DNA of 64,000 bases from Tautonia sp040717455 (GTDB lineage: Bacteria; Planctomycetota; Planctomycetia; Isosphaerales; Isosphaeraceae). Positions 41,156 to 50,780 of this stretch are shown piece by piece. Under the pieces are notes generated by a model. That model searched no databases. It saw only the letters and a list, made by a program, of their open reading frames with translations, and was not told the DNA's origin. Both the position numbers and the translations under genes were made by a program. Each line of letters starts with the position of its first letter. Position 1 is the first letter of the stretch. Where the stretch lies: NCBI RefSeq assembly GCF_040717455.1, contig NZ_JBFEFH010000010.1:62001-126000 (forward strand). Reading direction: 5' to 3'.

Positions 41156-42580
41156 ATGGGCCAGCGCATTGTGATCGATCCGGTGACCCGGATCGAAGGG
41201 CATGCCAAGATCACGATTCAATTGAACGACGACCATTCGGTCGCCGATGCCCGCTTCCACGTCACCGAGTTTCGCGGCTTCGAGCGCTTCTGTGAGGGCC
41301 GCCCGTTCTGGGAGATGCCCGGCCTGACGGCCCGGATCTGCGGCATCTGCCCGGTGAGCCATCTGCTCGCCTCGGCCAAGGCCGGCGACGCCATCCTCAG
41401 CGTTCGCATCCCCCCGGCGGCCGAGAAGCTGCGTCGGCTGATGAATCTCGGGCAGATCGTCCAGTCGCACGCGCTCAGTTTCTTCCACCTCAGTGCGCCT
41501 GACCTGCTGCTGGGGTTCGACAGCGACCCCGCCTCGCGGAATCTGTTCGGATTGATCCGGGCCGATCCCGAGACGGCCCGACGCGGGATCCGCCTGCGGC
41601 AGTTCGGCCAGGAGGTCATCGAGCTGCTCGGCGGGAAGAAGATCCACCCGGACTGGTGCGTTCCGGGGGGGGTGAGGGCCTCGCTGGCGGATCAAGCGCG
41701 CGACCGTCTCAGACAGCGCCTCCCCGAGGCGATCGAGACCGCCCGATCCGCGCTCGATCTCATGAAAGGATTCCTCGACCGTTATCCCGACGAGGTCTCC
41801 AGCTTCGGCAATTTCCCGACGCTTTACCTCGGCCTGATCGGCGCGGATGGGTCGTGGGAGCACACCGACGGCCGGCTCCGGGTCATCGACGCCGCGGGCA
41901 CGGTCCTCGCGGAAACCGCGAACCCCGGAGCGTATCGGGACATCCTCGCCGAGTCCGTCCAGCCCGATTCCTACCTCAAGTCGCCCTATTTCCGGCCCCT
42001 GGGCCGAACCGGCGGCATGTATCGCGTCGGCCCCCTGGCACGCTTGAACCTTTGCAAGCGCATGGGCACTCCCCTTGCCGATGCAGAGCTGGCCGAGTAT
42101 CGCCAGAGGGGAGGGCGGATCGTTTCCGCTTCCTTCTGGTATCATTATGCGAGGCTCGTGGAGATCCTCGGCTGCGTTGAGCAAATTGACGCCATCCTGG
42201 AGGATCCGGAGCTGGGCTCGGATCACCTCCGGGCGCGGGCCGACGTGAACGCCCGGGAAGGTGTCGGAGTCAGTGAGGCGCCGAGGGGGACGCTCTTTCA
42301 CCATTACACCGTTGACGAAACCGGCCTGATCCGATCGGTCAACCTGATCATCGCCACCGGCCAGAACAACCTGGCCATGAACGCGACCGTGCTGCAAATC
42401 GCGCGGCACTGGATTCGCGGCCCTCACATCCCCGAGGGTGTCCTGAACCGACTGGAGGCCGGCATCCGGGCCTTCGACCCCTGCCTCAGCTGCTCGACCC
42501 ATGCCCTTGGCCACATGCCGATGCGGGTGCAGTTAATCGCCTCGGATGGCTCGATGCTCGATGAAGTCAGGCGAACGTGA
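41156..42580 (+). CDS. hoxH: HoxH, NiFe-hydrogenase large subunit
   Basis: 474 residues with the catalytic site. N-terminal nickel ligands are Cys62 and Cys65 in RICGICPVSH; the C-terminal pair is Cys443 and Cys446 in DPCLSCSTH. A 25-residue tail after His449 (ALGHMPMRVQLIASD...) should be removed by HoxW once nickel is inserted. DPVTRIEGHAKI at the start is the family signature. The enzyme makes or consumes H2 with NAD(P)H or reduced ferredoxin as partner. The general hypABCDEF maturation genes are not in the window and must lie elsewhere if the enzyme is active. Confidence 0.96.
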   Translation: MGQRIVIDPVTRIEGHAKITIQLNDDHSVADARFHVTEFRGFERFCEGRPFWEMPGLTARICGICPVSHLLASAKAGDAILSVRIPPAAEKLRRLMNLGQIVQSHALSFFHLSAPDLLLGFDSDPASRNLFGLIRADPETARRGIRLRQFGQEVIELLGGKKIHPDWCVPGGVRASLADQARDRLRQRLPEAIETARSALDLMKGFLDRYPDEVSSFGNFPTLYLGLIGADGSWEHTDGRLRVIDAAGTVLAETANPGAYRDILAESVQPDSYLKSPYFRPLGRTGGMYRVGPLARLNLCKRMGTPLADAELAEYRQRGGRIVSASFWYHYARLVEILGCVEQIDAILEDPELGSDHLRARADVNAREGVGVSEAPRGTLFHHYTVDETGLIRSVNLIIATGQNNLAMNATVLQIARHWIRGPHIPEGVLNRLEAGIRAFDPCLSCSTHALGHMPMRVQLIASDGSMLDEVRRT

Positions 42581-43161
42581 TGGATGGCCCCTCCCCCGCC
42601 TTCGACGATGATCGGCCGGTGCTCGTCATCGGTTTCGGGAATCTCCTCCGAGGCGACGACGGTGTCGGTCCCCGGGTCGCCGAGGCGGTCGCCGGGTGGA
42701 ACCTCTCCGGGGTGGTTGCCCTTGCGGTCCACCAGTTGCTCCCGGAACTGGCCGAATCCCTGTCCCATGCTCGGTTCGTCATCTTCGCGGATGCCGACGT
42801 CGGGCCTCCGGGCGGCTCGGTCATCGTGTCGCCGCTCGCGCCTCGATGGTCCTTGCATGCGATCGCACACGTCAGCGATCCCCCCGTCCTACTCGCCCTG
42901 GCCCAGGCCCTCTATGGTCGTTGTCCCCCGGCAATCCTGCTCCGGATCCCGGTGCGAGACGTGAACGTCGGCTGCTCCCTCTCCCCGCTCGCCGAGACGG
43001 GGGCGAGGCAGGCACTGCACCGGATTGCCCTGCACCTTGCCGAGCAGGGCGTTGTCGTTCGGCCGGACATGTTGTCGCCGGCACGGTCGCGGACGGGCCC
43101 CCATGCGGGGCGTCCGCCCGAGTTGCCCGAAGGGTTGCGTGAGCAGGACGTTCTTCAATGA
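42580..43161 (+). CDS. hoxW: HoxW, hydrogenase maturation endopeptidase
   Basis: 193 residues. VLVIGFGNLLRGDDGVGPRV is the nickel-recognition GxGNxLxxDDGxG motif of HyaD/HybD/HoxW proteases. FADADVGPPGGS and, further on, AHVSDPPVLLALAQAL supply the other metal-binding Asp and His. ATG 42580 shares one base with the hoxH stop (TGATG), fitting its role in trimming HoxH. The final ~35 residues extend past the usual family end. It overlaps the next gene by 4 bp. Confidence 0.92.
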   Translation: MDGPSPAFDDDRPVLVIGFGNLLRGDDGVGPRVAEAVAGWNLSGVVALAVHQLLPELAESLSHARFVIFADADVGPPGGSVIVSPLAPRWSLHAIAHVSDPPVLLALAQALYGRCPPAILLRIPVRDVNVGCSLSPLAETGARQALHRIALHLAEQGVVVRPDMLSPARSRTGPHAGRPPELPEGLREQDVLQ

Positions 43162-44189
43162 TGCGATTCAGAGCCGGGTCACCTTCCGCGGCAGTCCCAT
43201 CCGACGAGTCGTTTCGCTCGTTGATCCAGGCGCTTTCCGAGCCTCAATCCGGCCCGCACGCGGACAACCTGATCACCAACGAGGATTCCTTCCCGCGAGT
43301 CATCGGAGAGCTGGGGCGGGTGGCGACGCCCGACGGCGTGTACCTGGGCGTCGGCCCCGATCAGAATTTCTCGTACATCGCTCGATGCGCCCCGGTGCGA
43401 TCGTTCGTCCTCGACTATCGCCGGCGGAACCTCCGCCTGCATCTCCTCCACAAGGCCTTGTTCATGCTTTCGGAAACCCGGGTCGACTACCTGACTCGGC
43501 TGACGGCCCGGCGCCCGGGGCATCTGCCGGAGCGTCCGGGGGCGGCCGAACTGGTCGAAGCCTATGCGAACGCCCCCTTCGACGAAGACCTGTTGGAGCG
43601 AACGCGTGTCGAGGTCTTCGGCCTGATCCGGGCGTACGGCGTCCTGGACGAGGCCGAATGGGACGACCTCGCTCGGATTCAGGCGCGGCTCGCCGGGCCG
43701 GGAATGCTCGCCAAGTTCCTCGCAATGCCCATCTATCCCACCTTCGGCGAGTTCATCCAGCAACCCGATCGCGACGGCTCCCCGGCCCACATGCTCGCTC
43801 AGGACGCTTCGTATCAACGCGTCCGGGACGCCCAGCGGAACGACCGGGTCATCCCCCTGGTGGCCGACCTGGCCGGCTCCGGTGCCCTGCCTCGCCTGGC
43901 GGCCTGGCTGGGGCTCCAGGGGCTGAAGGTCTCGGTCGTGTACGTCTCCGATGTCGAGTTCTTCCTGCTCCGGGCGGGGACGCTCGACGCCTACATCACG
44001 AACCTCGACCGCCTCCCGAAGCATGAGAACGCCCTGATTATTCGCACCAGCACCCGAGAGATCGACCACCCCGAGCGGGTCGCCGGCGACAGCGCAACCA
44101 CCGTCATCCGGTCGCTCCCCGCGTTCATCGAGGCGGCCAGGGGCGGGCGCGTTCGCACCCCGGAAGACCTGTTCACGCCCGATGCCTAG
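43158..44189 (+). CDS. LIC_10091-family protein, coupled to hoxW
   Basis: 343 residues. The core TPDGVYLGVGPDQNFSYIAR, then APVRSFVLDYRRRNLRLHLL, matches the LIC_10091 family (I recall a Leptospira structure with a methyltransferase-like fold and no known function). A GxGPxxN loop plus an acidic/Arg strand resemble SAM-binding motifs; catalysis is unproven. ATG 43158 overlaps the hoxW stop (ATGA), so it is translated together with the hydrogenase protease. This is not a known Hox subunit. It converges with the HAD phosphatase gene, with a 17-bp overlap of ends. Confidence 0.85.
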   Translation: MMRFRAGSPSAAVPSDESFRSLIQALSEPQSGPHADNLITNEDSFPRVIGELGRVATPDGVYLGVGPDQNFSYIARCAPVRSFVLDYRRRNLRLHLLHKALFMLSETRVDYLTRLTARRPGHLPERPGAAELVEAYANAPFDEDLLERTRVEVFGLIRAYGVLDEAEWDDLARIQARLAGPGMLAKFLAMPIYPTFGEFIQQPDRDGSPAHMLAQDASYQRVRDAQRNDRVIPLVADLAGSGALPRLAAWLGLQGLKVSVVYVSDVEFFLLRAGTLDAYITNLDRLPKHENALIIRTSTREIDHPERVAGDSATTVIRSLPAFIEAARGGRVRTPEDLFTPDA

Positions 44190-44751
44190 CGGCGGCCTCG
44201 GCATCGAGGGCCAGGATCCGCCGGGCCGCCTCCGCCAGGTCGGCGGCGACTCCGTCAGGCCCGGGCGTCGGTCCTCCCGACCCATCTCGGCCGATCAGGA
44301 CCGTCCGGCACCCCGCGCGTCGCCCGGCCTCGACATCGTCGAGACGATCGCCGACCATCCACGACCGCCCGAGGTCGATCTCCAGGAGCCTCGCGGCCTC
44401 TCGCAGCATCCCCGGGGCGGGCTTCCGGCACTCGCACGCCGTCGCGTAGCCCGCCTCGCTGCCGTCGGGGTGGTGGGGGCAGTAGAAGAAGCCGTCGAGG
44501 CCCAGACCCTGCTCGGCCAGGAGATCCCGCAACCGCTCCTCGACGGGTCCGATCGCCGACTCGGGGAAATAGCCTCGCGCCACGCCAGACTGGTTCGACA
44601 CCACCACGAGCCGATAGCCGGCCCCGGCCAGCGCCCGAAGCCCCTCGACCGCGCCGTCGCAGAGCCGGATCAACGAGGGATCGACATTGTACGGGACGTT
44701 CTCGATGACGGTCCCGTCCTTGTCGAGGAAGATGGCGCGGCGGGTACTCAT
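44173..44751 (-). CDS. HAD-superfamily phosphatase, GmhB-like
   Basis: About 192 residues from ATG 44751. HAD motif I AIFLDKDGTV (Asp10, Asp12), motif II VVVSNQSGVARG, the zinc-site region FFYCPHHPDG then CECRKPAPGM, and motif IV WMVGDRLDDVEAGRRAG. This combination is the histidinol-phosphatase/heptose-1,7-bisphosphate phosphatase (GmhB) group, active in ADP-heptose supply for cell-surface glycans, but other sugar-phosphate phosphatases look the same. The preceding leftward DapA-like gene could be co-transcribed. Confidence 0.9.
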   Translation of the reverse strand: MSTRRAIFLDKDGTVIENVPYNVDPSLIRLCDGAVEGLRALAGAGYRLVVVSNQSGVARGYFPESAIGPVEERLRDLLAEQGLGLDGFFYCPHHPDGSEAGYATACECRKPAPGMLREAARLLEIDLGRSWMVGDRLDDVEAGRRAGCRTVLIGRDGSGGPTPGPDGVAADLAEAARRILALDAEAAARHRA

Positions 44752-44820
44752 GCGGAATCGGCCCTCCGGTCCCCGGGTCGATTGAGTCGGATCGACTCGC
44801 TCGGGCATTGACATCTCCCA

Positions 44821-45900
44821 TCATCCGCCGAGCCACGCGTCGCGGTGTTCGGCGACGAAGGCGTCGTCGTTCAACTCGGGGTAGCTCCGATGAACGCGGT
44901 CGATCTCGTCGAGCTGGCCGGGGCTGAGCCCCTCGTCGGGGTCGAGGCACCAGATCCCCTCCAGCAACCCCTGGCGGCGGAGGATCTCATGCAGCCCGGC
45001 AATGCAGCCGGCGAAGCCATTGGCCGCGTCGAAGAAGGCGGCGTTCGCGTCGGTCACCTGGGCGGCCCGGCCGAGGAGCGAGGCAGCGACCTCGGCCGAC
45101 GGCCGATCGCCCGAGGTCGCGGCGTGACAGGCGTCGAGCAGCTCGACGGCCTTCCTCGTCCAGACGGCCCAGTGGCCGAGCAAGCCCCCGACGAACCGGC
45201 GCTCGACCCATCCGGAGCCGACCGGGAACCGGTAGGGCGAGATCAGGTCATGCACGATCGCGTCGTCATTGCCCGTATACAGGGCGATGTCGTCGCGGCC
45301 CGACTCGGCCACCGCACGCACCACGTCGAGGGTCCGGTAGCGGTCGAACGGGGCGACCTTGATCGCCGCCACGTTGTCGATCTCGGCGAACGATCGCCAG
45401 AACTCATACGAGAGGTCCGGCCCCCCCACCGCCCGCTGCAGGTAGAACCCGACGAGCGGCAGCACCTCGGCCACGGCCCGGCAGTGGCCCAGTCTCGCCT
45501 CGTCGTTTTCTCCGGCCACGGCGGAAAGGCTGAGCAGGCCGGCGTGGTAGCCCAGGTCGCGGAGGGTCGTCGCCTCGGCGACGGCCTGATCCGTCCGGCC
45601 GCAGATGCCGCCGACCCGGATCAAGGGGCGGCCGCCGCGGGCGTCGGCGCGGTCGAATTCCTCGGCCGCCAGGGCGAGCACCGGCTGGAACAACCCGCAC
45701 CCGGGATCGCGGATGGCGAACTGGGTCGTATGGACCCCGACCGCCAGGCCGCCGGCCCCGGCCGCGGCGTAGTAGCGGCAGAGGGCCCGCTGCCGGCGCT
45801 CGTCGAGGCGTCGATCCGCCGTCAAGGCCAGGGGCATGGCCGGAATCACCGCCCCGAATCGCAGGCGATCGTGAACCTCGGGAGGAAGCGCGGCGGGCAT
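44821..45900 (-). CDS. Dihydrodipicolinate synthase / aldolase-family protein
   Basis: 359 residues, a DapA/NAL-type TIM barrel. FGAVIPAMPLALTADRRLDE, GAGGLAVGVHTTQF and NVAAIKVAPF with probable Schiff-base Lys181 are present. It has a longer C-terminal region than DapA (about 290 residues), and the N-terminal GGLAVGVHTTQF replaces the DapA GTTGE loop, so a non-lysine substrate such as a sugar acid is likelier. It lies upstream of the GmhB-like gene on the same strand with ~70 bp between, and downstream of the SDR epimerase. Confidence 0.88.
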   Translation of the reverse strand: MPAALPPEVHDRLRFGAVIPAMPLALTADRRLDERRQRALCRYYAAAGAGGLAVGVHTTQFAIRDPGCGLFQPVLALAAEEFDRADARGGRPLIRVGGICGRTDQAVAEATTLRDLGYHAGLLSLSAVAGENDEARLGHCRAVAEVLPLVGFYLQRAVGGPDLSYEFWRSFAEIDNVAAIKVAPFDRYRTLDVVRAVAESGRDDIALYTGNDDAIVHDLISPYRFPVGSGWVERRFVGGLLGHWAVWTRKAVELLDACHAATSGDRPSAEVAASLLGRAAQVTDANAAFFDAANGFAGCIAGLHEILRRQGLLEGIWCLDPDEGLSPGQLDEIDRVHRSYPELNDDAFVAEHRDAWLGG

Positions 45901-46024
45901 GACGACACTCCGAACGATCAGCGATGAGCCGAGCCGGGCCGGGCCGACCCTCGGCTCGCCTCGCCAGGGACACGAAGGACCTCGTGAGCGGATGAACTCC
46001 CGCCGGACGCCGATTGCCCGACGC

Positions 46025-47074
46025 TCAGAACTTCCCGTCGCGGACCTCGAATCGGGTCGGCTTGTCGTATAACAGATTGCCTCGCTTCAGCCAATCGGCA
46101 ATCAGGGCGATCAGGCGGTCGGTGGCGATCCGAGGCGGGCCGAAGAGCGACGCGGACAGGTCCGCGTTGCTCAACAGGGCATCGGCGGCCTCGGTCCCCG
46201 TGATGGTCGCCGAGGTACCGAAGTGCCCGGCGAACTGCTCGGCCACGTCGCGCACGCGGAGCGTCTCCTGCCCGGTCACGTTCAAGACGAACGGCGGGCT
46301 GGCGACCCGGTCGAACGCGGCGAGGGTCAGGGCGTTGGCGTCGCCCTGCCAGATGGTGTTGAAGTGGCCCATCGACACATCGATCGGTTCTCCGGCGAGG
46401 ACCTTGCGGCCGATGTCCACCAGGACCCCGTAGCGCGGCTCGACGGCGTAGTTCAGGCGGATCAGGGCCATGGGGATGTCATGCGCCCGGCTGAAATACT
46501 CCATGACCCGCTCGCGGCCGACGCAGCTCATGCCGTAGTCGCCCACCGGGCGGAGGGGGTCCGACTCGAGCGACCCGCCGCTCTCGACCGGCACGAGCGG
46601 GTAGACGTTGCCGGTCGAGAAGGCCACGATCCGGCTATCCCGGTAGTTCCGGCAGACCAGGCCGGGCACGAAGCAGTTCACCGCCCAGGCGGTCGCCTGG
46701 TCGCCGCTCGCCCCGAACTTGAAGGCGGGCATGTGCACCACGTTCGGCACGTCGGGCAGGCGTTCGAGCTGGTCGGGGTCGAGCAGGTCGCAGCGAATCG
46801 TCTCGATCCCCCGGTCCTTCAGCCACGCCTCGCGCGACGGGTCGGAGAACCGGGCCACGCCGATCACCCGACGCCTGACCCCCGCCTCGTCCGAGGCCCG
46901 GCGCGCCATCCAGGTCAGGGTCGGCCCCATCTTGCCCGAGGCCCCCAGCACGATCAGGTCCCCCTCCAACCGCCTCATGGCCTCGACCACCGCCGGGGTC
47001 GGCTCCGAGAGCAATTCATCAAGATGATCGACGTCCCGGATCGCGTCGAGCTGGTGAAGGTCGGAGTGCGCCAC
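46025..47074 (-). CDS. NAD(P)-dependent epimerase/dehydratase (extended SDR)
   Basis: 349 residues, starting at GTG 47074. The nucleotide-binding motif is DLIVLGASGKMGPTLTWMAR (GxxGxMG). FSTGNVYPLVPVESGGSLES and GDYGMSCVGRERVM carry the Ser/Tyr region of extended SDRs; the expected YxxxK triad is GMSCVGR-like and not clear, so the enzyme may be atypical. LSNADLSASLFGPPRIATDR near the end is typical of this planctomycete group. It lies ahead of the DapA-like gene; together they suggest a sugar or sugar-acid route (inference). Confidence 0.85.
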   Translation of the reverse strand: MAHSDLHQLDAIRDVDHLDELLSEPTPAVVEAMRRLEGDLIVLGASGKMGPTLTWMARRASDEAGVRRRVIGVARFSDPSREAWLKDRGIETIRCDLLDPDQLERLPDVPNVVHMPAFKFGASGDQATAWAVNCFVPGLVCRNYRDSRIVAFSTGNVYPLVPVESGGSLESDPLRPVGDYGMSCVGRERVMEYFSRAHDIPMALIRLNYAVEPRYGVLVDIGRKVLAGEPIDVSMGHFNTIWQGDANALTLAAFDRVASPPFVLNVTGQETLRVRDVAEQFAGHFGTSATITGTEAADALLSNADLSASLFGPPRIATDRLIALIADWLKRGNLLYDKPTRFEVRDGKF

Positions 47075-47534
47075 GATGGATCGTCCCGCGTCTGAGGATT
47101 GATGGAAAGGGGCCGGGGGTCATCAATGGGGCCATCTTCCCGAAACGTGATCCGCCGGAGAGAAAATTGTTCGGAGTGGCTGGAGTCGTGTCGAGCCCAG
47201 TCGCCGGAGCGACCGTCTCGCGTCCCTCCCGCTCGGGTCAGGATGGACCTCAGCCCCCCACCTCGCAAGATACTCCACGGTCGAACACTAGGCTGATTTC
47301 CTTGTGCTGATCCGTCAAGAGAGGGCTGCCGGCCATCGCAACCGAGATTGGCAAAGTCGTCGGAATCTGCAAGGCTAGAACCGATCGCGCCGGTCGCACC
47401 GATTTCATCGCCCGAAAAGGCCGATCCCTCTCATCCCGGCCTCGCCCATCCCACCGATCGGACCGATCGAAGACCGTGGGTCCGTGCCCGATCGACGCGG
47501 TTGGCCAAGGTCCCGGAGCCCCTCGGAGTCGGCG
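47075..47534. other. Gene-free divergent spacer
   Basis: About 460 bp between the leftward epimerase gene and rightward thyA. It contains promoter candidates for both but none convincing. An in-frame extension of thyA through 47484 lacks family similarity. Confidence 0.45.
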
Positions 47535-48371
47535 ATGGAAGCGGCGTACCTGGAACTGCTCCGAGACGTCCGGCGGCACGGCGTCCGGAAACCGACCCGG
47601 GCGGTCTTGCCCTCGACCGGGAAGAAGATCGACGCCCTGAGCGTCTTCGGCTGCCAGGCCCGGTACGACCTCCGCGCAGGCTTCCCCGCCGTCACGACCA
47701 AGCGGCTCGCCTTCGGCCCGGTCGTGCACGAGCTGATCTGGTTCCTCAAGGGGTCGTCGAACATCGCCTACTTGAAGGAACACGGCGTCACCATCTGGGA
47801 CGAATGGGCCGACGCCGACGGGGAACTCGGCCCGGTCTACGGCCGCCAGTGGCGCTCGTGGCAAGGCCCGGACGGCCGGACGATCGACCAGATCGCCGGC
47901 CTCGTCCGAGGGATCGAGCGCCTCAAACTCGACCCGACCGACTCGGTCGGCCGCCGCCTGATCGTCTCCGCCTGGAACCCGAGCGACATCGACGACATGG
48001 CCCTGCCCCCGTGCCACACCCTCTTCCAGTTCTGGCTGACCGAGGGCACGCTCTCGTGCCAGCTCTACCAGCGGTCGGCCGACCTGTTCCTCGGCGTCCC
48101 GTTCAACATCGCCAGTTATGCGCTCCTGACACTGCTGGTCGCGCACGTCACGAGGGTCGAGCCGGGCGAGTTCGTCCACACGATCGGCGATGCTCACATT
48201 TACACGAACCATCTGGAACAGGTCGACGAGCAGCTCTCTCGGGCACCCTTCCCGCCCCCTCGGGTCCGGATCGACCCCTCGGTGACGAGCCTCGATGACC
48301 TCCGGCGCGACCAGGTCGAACTGGTCGACTACCGCCACCACCCGACGCTCCGGGGAGAGGTGGCCGTATGA
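47535..48371 (+). CDS. thyA: Thymidylate synthase
   Basis: Methylates dUMP to dTMP using methylene-tetrahydrofolate. About 278 residues from ATG 47535. Family blocks: AVTTKRLAFGPVVHELIWFL, WDEWADADGELGPVYGRQWR, the catalytic cysteine in ALPPCHTLFQFWL, CQLYQRSADLFLGVPFNIAS (dUMP contacts) and HTIGDAHIYTNHLEQVDEQL. It overlaps folA by 4 bp (ATGA); DHFR regenerates the folate used here, a classic pair. Unlike many Planctomycetes with ThyX, this strain uses the ThyA form. Confidence 0.97.
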   Translation: MEAAYLELLRDVRRHGVRKPTRAVLPSTGKKIDALSVFGCQARYDLRAGFPAVTTKRLAFGPVVHELIWFLKGSSNIAYLKEHGVTIWDEWADADGELGPVYGRQWRSWQGPDGRTIDQIAGLVRGIERLKLDPTDSVGRRLIVSAWNPSDIDDMALPPCHTLFQFWLTEGTLSCQLYQRSADLFLGVPFNIASYALLTLLVAHVTRVEPGEFVHTIGDAHIYTNHLEQVDEQLSRAPFPPPRVRIDPSVTSLDDLRRDQVELVDYRHHPTLRGEVAV

Positions 48372-48880
48372 GGTGCGCCCTGGTCGTCGCCTCCAGCCCC
48401 GAGGGGGTCATCGGCCGCGACGGGGCCATCCCCTGGCACCTGCCGACGGACCTGAAGCGGTTCCGGGCGATCACCTGGGGCCATCCGATCCTGATGGGTC
48501 GGCGCACGTATGAATCGATCGGCCGCCCCTTGCCGGGCCGCCTGAATCTCGTCATCTCGGAGACGCTCAGGCCCCTGGCCAACGGCTGCGTCGTGGCCCG
48601 ATCGCCGGGCGAGGCGCTGGCGATCGCCCGGGCCTCCGGGGCCGACGAGGCCATGATCGTCGGCGGCGAGGCGCTCTATCGCCGGTTCCTGCCCGAGTGC
48701 GACGTGCTGCATCTGACCGTCGTCGAAGGCTCGTTCGACGGCGACGCCCGGTTCCCGATCGAGGCCGTCCGCCCCGACGACTGGATCGTCGAACACCGCG
48801 AATCGTGGCCGAGCGACGATCGGCACGCCTTCGCGCATCGCTACGAGCGCCTTCGACGCATTCGACGACCACGCGATTAA
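48368..48880 (+). CDS. folA: Dihydrofolate reductase
   Basis: Reduces dihydrofolate to tetrahydrofolate with NADPH. 170 residues, standard length. ALVVASSPEGVIGRDGAIPW, HLPTDLKRFRAIT with the substrate-binding Asp-Leu-Lys, GHPILMGRRTYESIGRPLPG (NADPH loop) and MIVGGEALYRRFL are intact. The start overlaps the thyA stop, consistent with balanced expression of both enzymes. Confidence 0.97.
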   Translation: MRCALVVASSPEGVIGRDGAIPWHLPTDLKRFRAITWGHPILMGRRTYESIGRPLPGRLNLVISETLRPLANGCVVARSPGEALAIARASGADEAMIVGGEALYRRFLPECDVLHLTVVEGSFDGDARFPIEAVRPDDWIVEHRESWPSDDRHAFAHRYERLRRIRRPRD

Positions 48881-48908
48881 ACCGAGGGCAGCGGCCCCGT
48901 TCCCCGGC

Positions 48909-50534
48909 TCACGACCGATCCAGCCGGGCCCGGGCCACCGCCGGGCGTGGGTCGACCCCGCGCCGAAGCCCTTCCTGGGCGGCGGCGAGGCTCCGCGAGG
49001 TCAAGGCCGCGGTGAACGGGTGGGCGGGCACCACGTGTTGCGGGTCGGAGAGCTGCTCGGCCAGGGCCAGGGCCGACCGGGCCAGCTCGGCCGCCCCGGC
49101 GGCCCGCCAGAACCAACCCATCCAGACCAGCATGCGCCGATACAGTTCGAGCTGATCGCGTAAGCCGTGCTCGAAGAGGTAGCGGTAGGCCCCGGCGTCT
49201 CGATCGGGGTCGGGCGGCGCCCCTCCCCAGCGGAGCAAAAGCTCCTCGGCCAGTTCGAAGGTCAGCGGAGAGGCGTCGATCCAGCCCGGGCACGCCTCGA
49301 ACACCTCGGCCACGCGGCCGGGCATCTCCTCGAACGGCGGGGCCTGAAGGACCGCATCATCCTCGGCGACCGGCAGGCCGGCGAAGGGCCTCGGGCGCAG
49401 GTTGGGGCCGATCGTCCGCTCCAGCCAGTAGCGCAGCGCCGGGGTCGTCTCGGGGCCGCAGAGCAGCAAGGCCCCGGCGAGCAGGCCGACGGCCAGCTCG
49501 TGATGCCCCTCCACCACGTCGCAATCGGGCCGGGCGCGCAGCTCGGCCAGCAACGACTCGGCCGGTTCCTGATCGCCGAGGGCCGCGATCCGGCCGACGG
49601 CCTCGCGAACCCCTCCGATCACGTCGCAGGCGAAGGCCACGGCCACCCGACGCCCCCGGTCCGGCTCCTCGGCCACCAGGGCAATCTGCCCCTGGCCCCG
49701 CCCGTTCAGCCCCGTCACCAGGCTGGCCGCGATCGTCGGCCGCGACCGAACGGCGGGGACGCCTCGCGTCGGCCCGCTCTGGCCCCCGAGCCATCCCTCG
49801 GCCCGCGCGGCAACCCCCGGGTCGGGATGATGGGCGGCCAGATCCCGCCAGACCCACGCATGAGGAACCCCCTCCTCGTCCGACTCCCCGCTGAGCTGCG
49901 CGGCCGACTCCAGCGCCTCGATCGCCGATCGCCGGAGGCTCGGTTCGTGAGCGTAGGAAAGCAGGCGGAGCACCTCGGCCGTCCCCGGCCCGATCGCGCC
50001 GCCGCTGCCCAGCTCGGCCACGATCTCGGCCCGGACCTCCGGCTCGATCTCGGCCAAGCCCTGCAAGGCGAACCAGACGTCCTCCGGCTCCTCCTCGATC
50101 TGATCGATCAGGCCCTCCAGGCTCGCATCGTCGTCGTCGAAGGCTTCGATCAGTTCTTCCCGCAGGGCGAACAGGTCGGGTCGGGCCTCGATCCGGCCGG
50201 TCCCCTCCAGCACCTCGATCGCCCGGAACAGGTGATCGACCGCCAGATCCGGCTGATCGAGCAGGGCATCGGCCAGGGCATCATACAGGTCGGGGTCGCC
50301 CATCGCCTCGACAAGTCGCAGGGCCACCGCCCCCCGTCGGCCGGCCAGATCCGCCACCGCCCGGCGGACCGCGCCGACCAGTTCCTCGTCCGAGACCGCG
50401 TCGAGCGCCGGGTGGTCGAGCAGCTCCGCCGGACTCTCGCCATCGGCCATGCCGGCCAGCGTGTCGAGCGCCCGATCGGCGTCTGACGACGATCCGGGAC
50501 CGACGGATTCGGGGCCGATCGGCGGCGGGGTCAT
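48909..50534 (-). CDS. Large hypothetical protein with helical repeats
   Basis: About 541 residues, acidic and Leu/Ala-rich. Repeating helical units such as LDHPALDAVSDEELVGAVRR, LVEAMGDPDLYDALADALLD, LFALREELIEAFDD and AEVLRLLSYAHEPSLRRSAI suggest HEAT/ARM-like packing. A C-terminal half from IGGVREAVGRIAALG onward is different, ending in LELYRRMLVWMGWFWRAAGA. There is no signal or membrane segment. ATG 50534 is preferred (GAGGA eight bases before) over 50549. I do not recognise a function. Confidence 0.8.
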   Translation of the reverse strand: MTPPPIGPESVGPGSSSDADRALDTLAGMADGESPAELLDHPALDAVSDEELVGAVRRAVADLAGRRGAVALRLVEAMGDPDLYDALADALLDQPDLAVDHLFRAIEVLEGTGRIEARPDLFALREELIEAFDDDDASLEGLIDQIEEEPEDVWFALQGLAEIEPEVRAEIVAELGSGGAIGPGTAEVLRLLSYAHEPSLRRSAIEALESAAQLSGESDEEGVPHAWVWRDLAAHHPDPGVAARAEGWLGGQSGPTRGVPAVRSRPTIAASLVTGLNGRGQGQIALVAEEPDRGRRVAVAFACDVIGGVREAVGRIAALGDQEPAESLLAELRARPDCDVVEGHHELAVGLLAGALLLCGPETTPALRYWLERTIGPNLRPRPFAGLPVAEDDAVLQAPPFEEMPGRVAEVFEACPGWIDASPLTFELAEELLLRWGGAPPDPDRDAGAYRYLFEHGLRDQLELYRRMLVWMGWFWRAAGAAELARSALALAEQLSDPQHVVPAHPFTAALTSRSLAAAQEGLRRGVDPRPAVARARLDRS

Positions 50535-50780
50535 CGGATTGGTCCTCATCCGTCATCGAGGGAATGGAAGCATGTGCCGGGTGGGGGAATGGCATCGAGG
50601 CTATCTTACGATCCCCGCCCGCATCTTTCCATCACACCCAATCTCCCCTCAAGCCCCCCCGCCTCGCTGCCCAGAAACAACACGGGAAGTCTCAGGCAGA
50701 GGAGCTGAGCAATCGGCGAAGCCAAAGCGACGGGTACCTCCCCGGCCTCGAACCTCCTGAATAGGCCCGATCGCCCGGAG

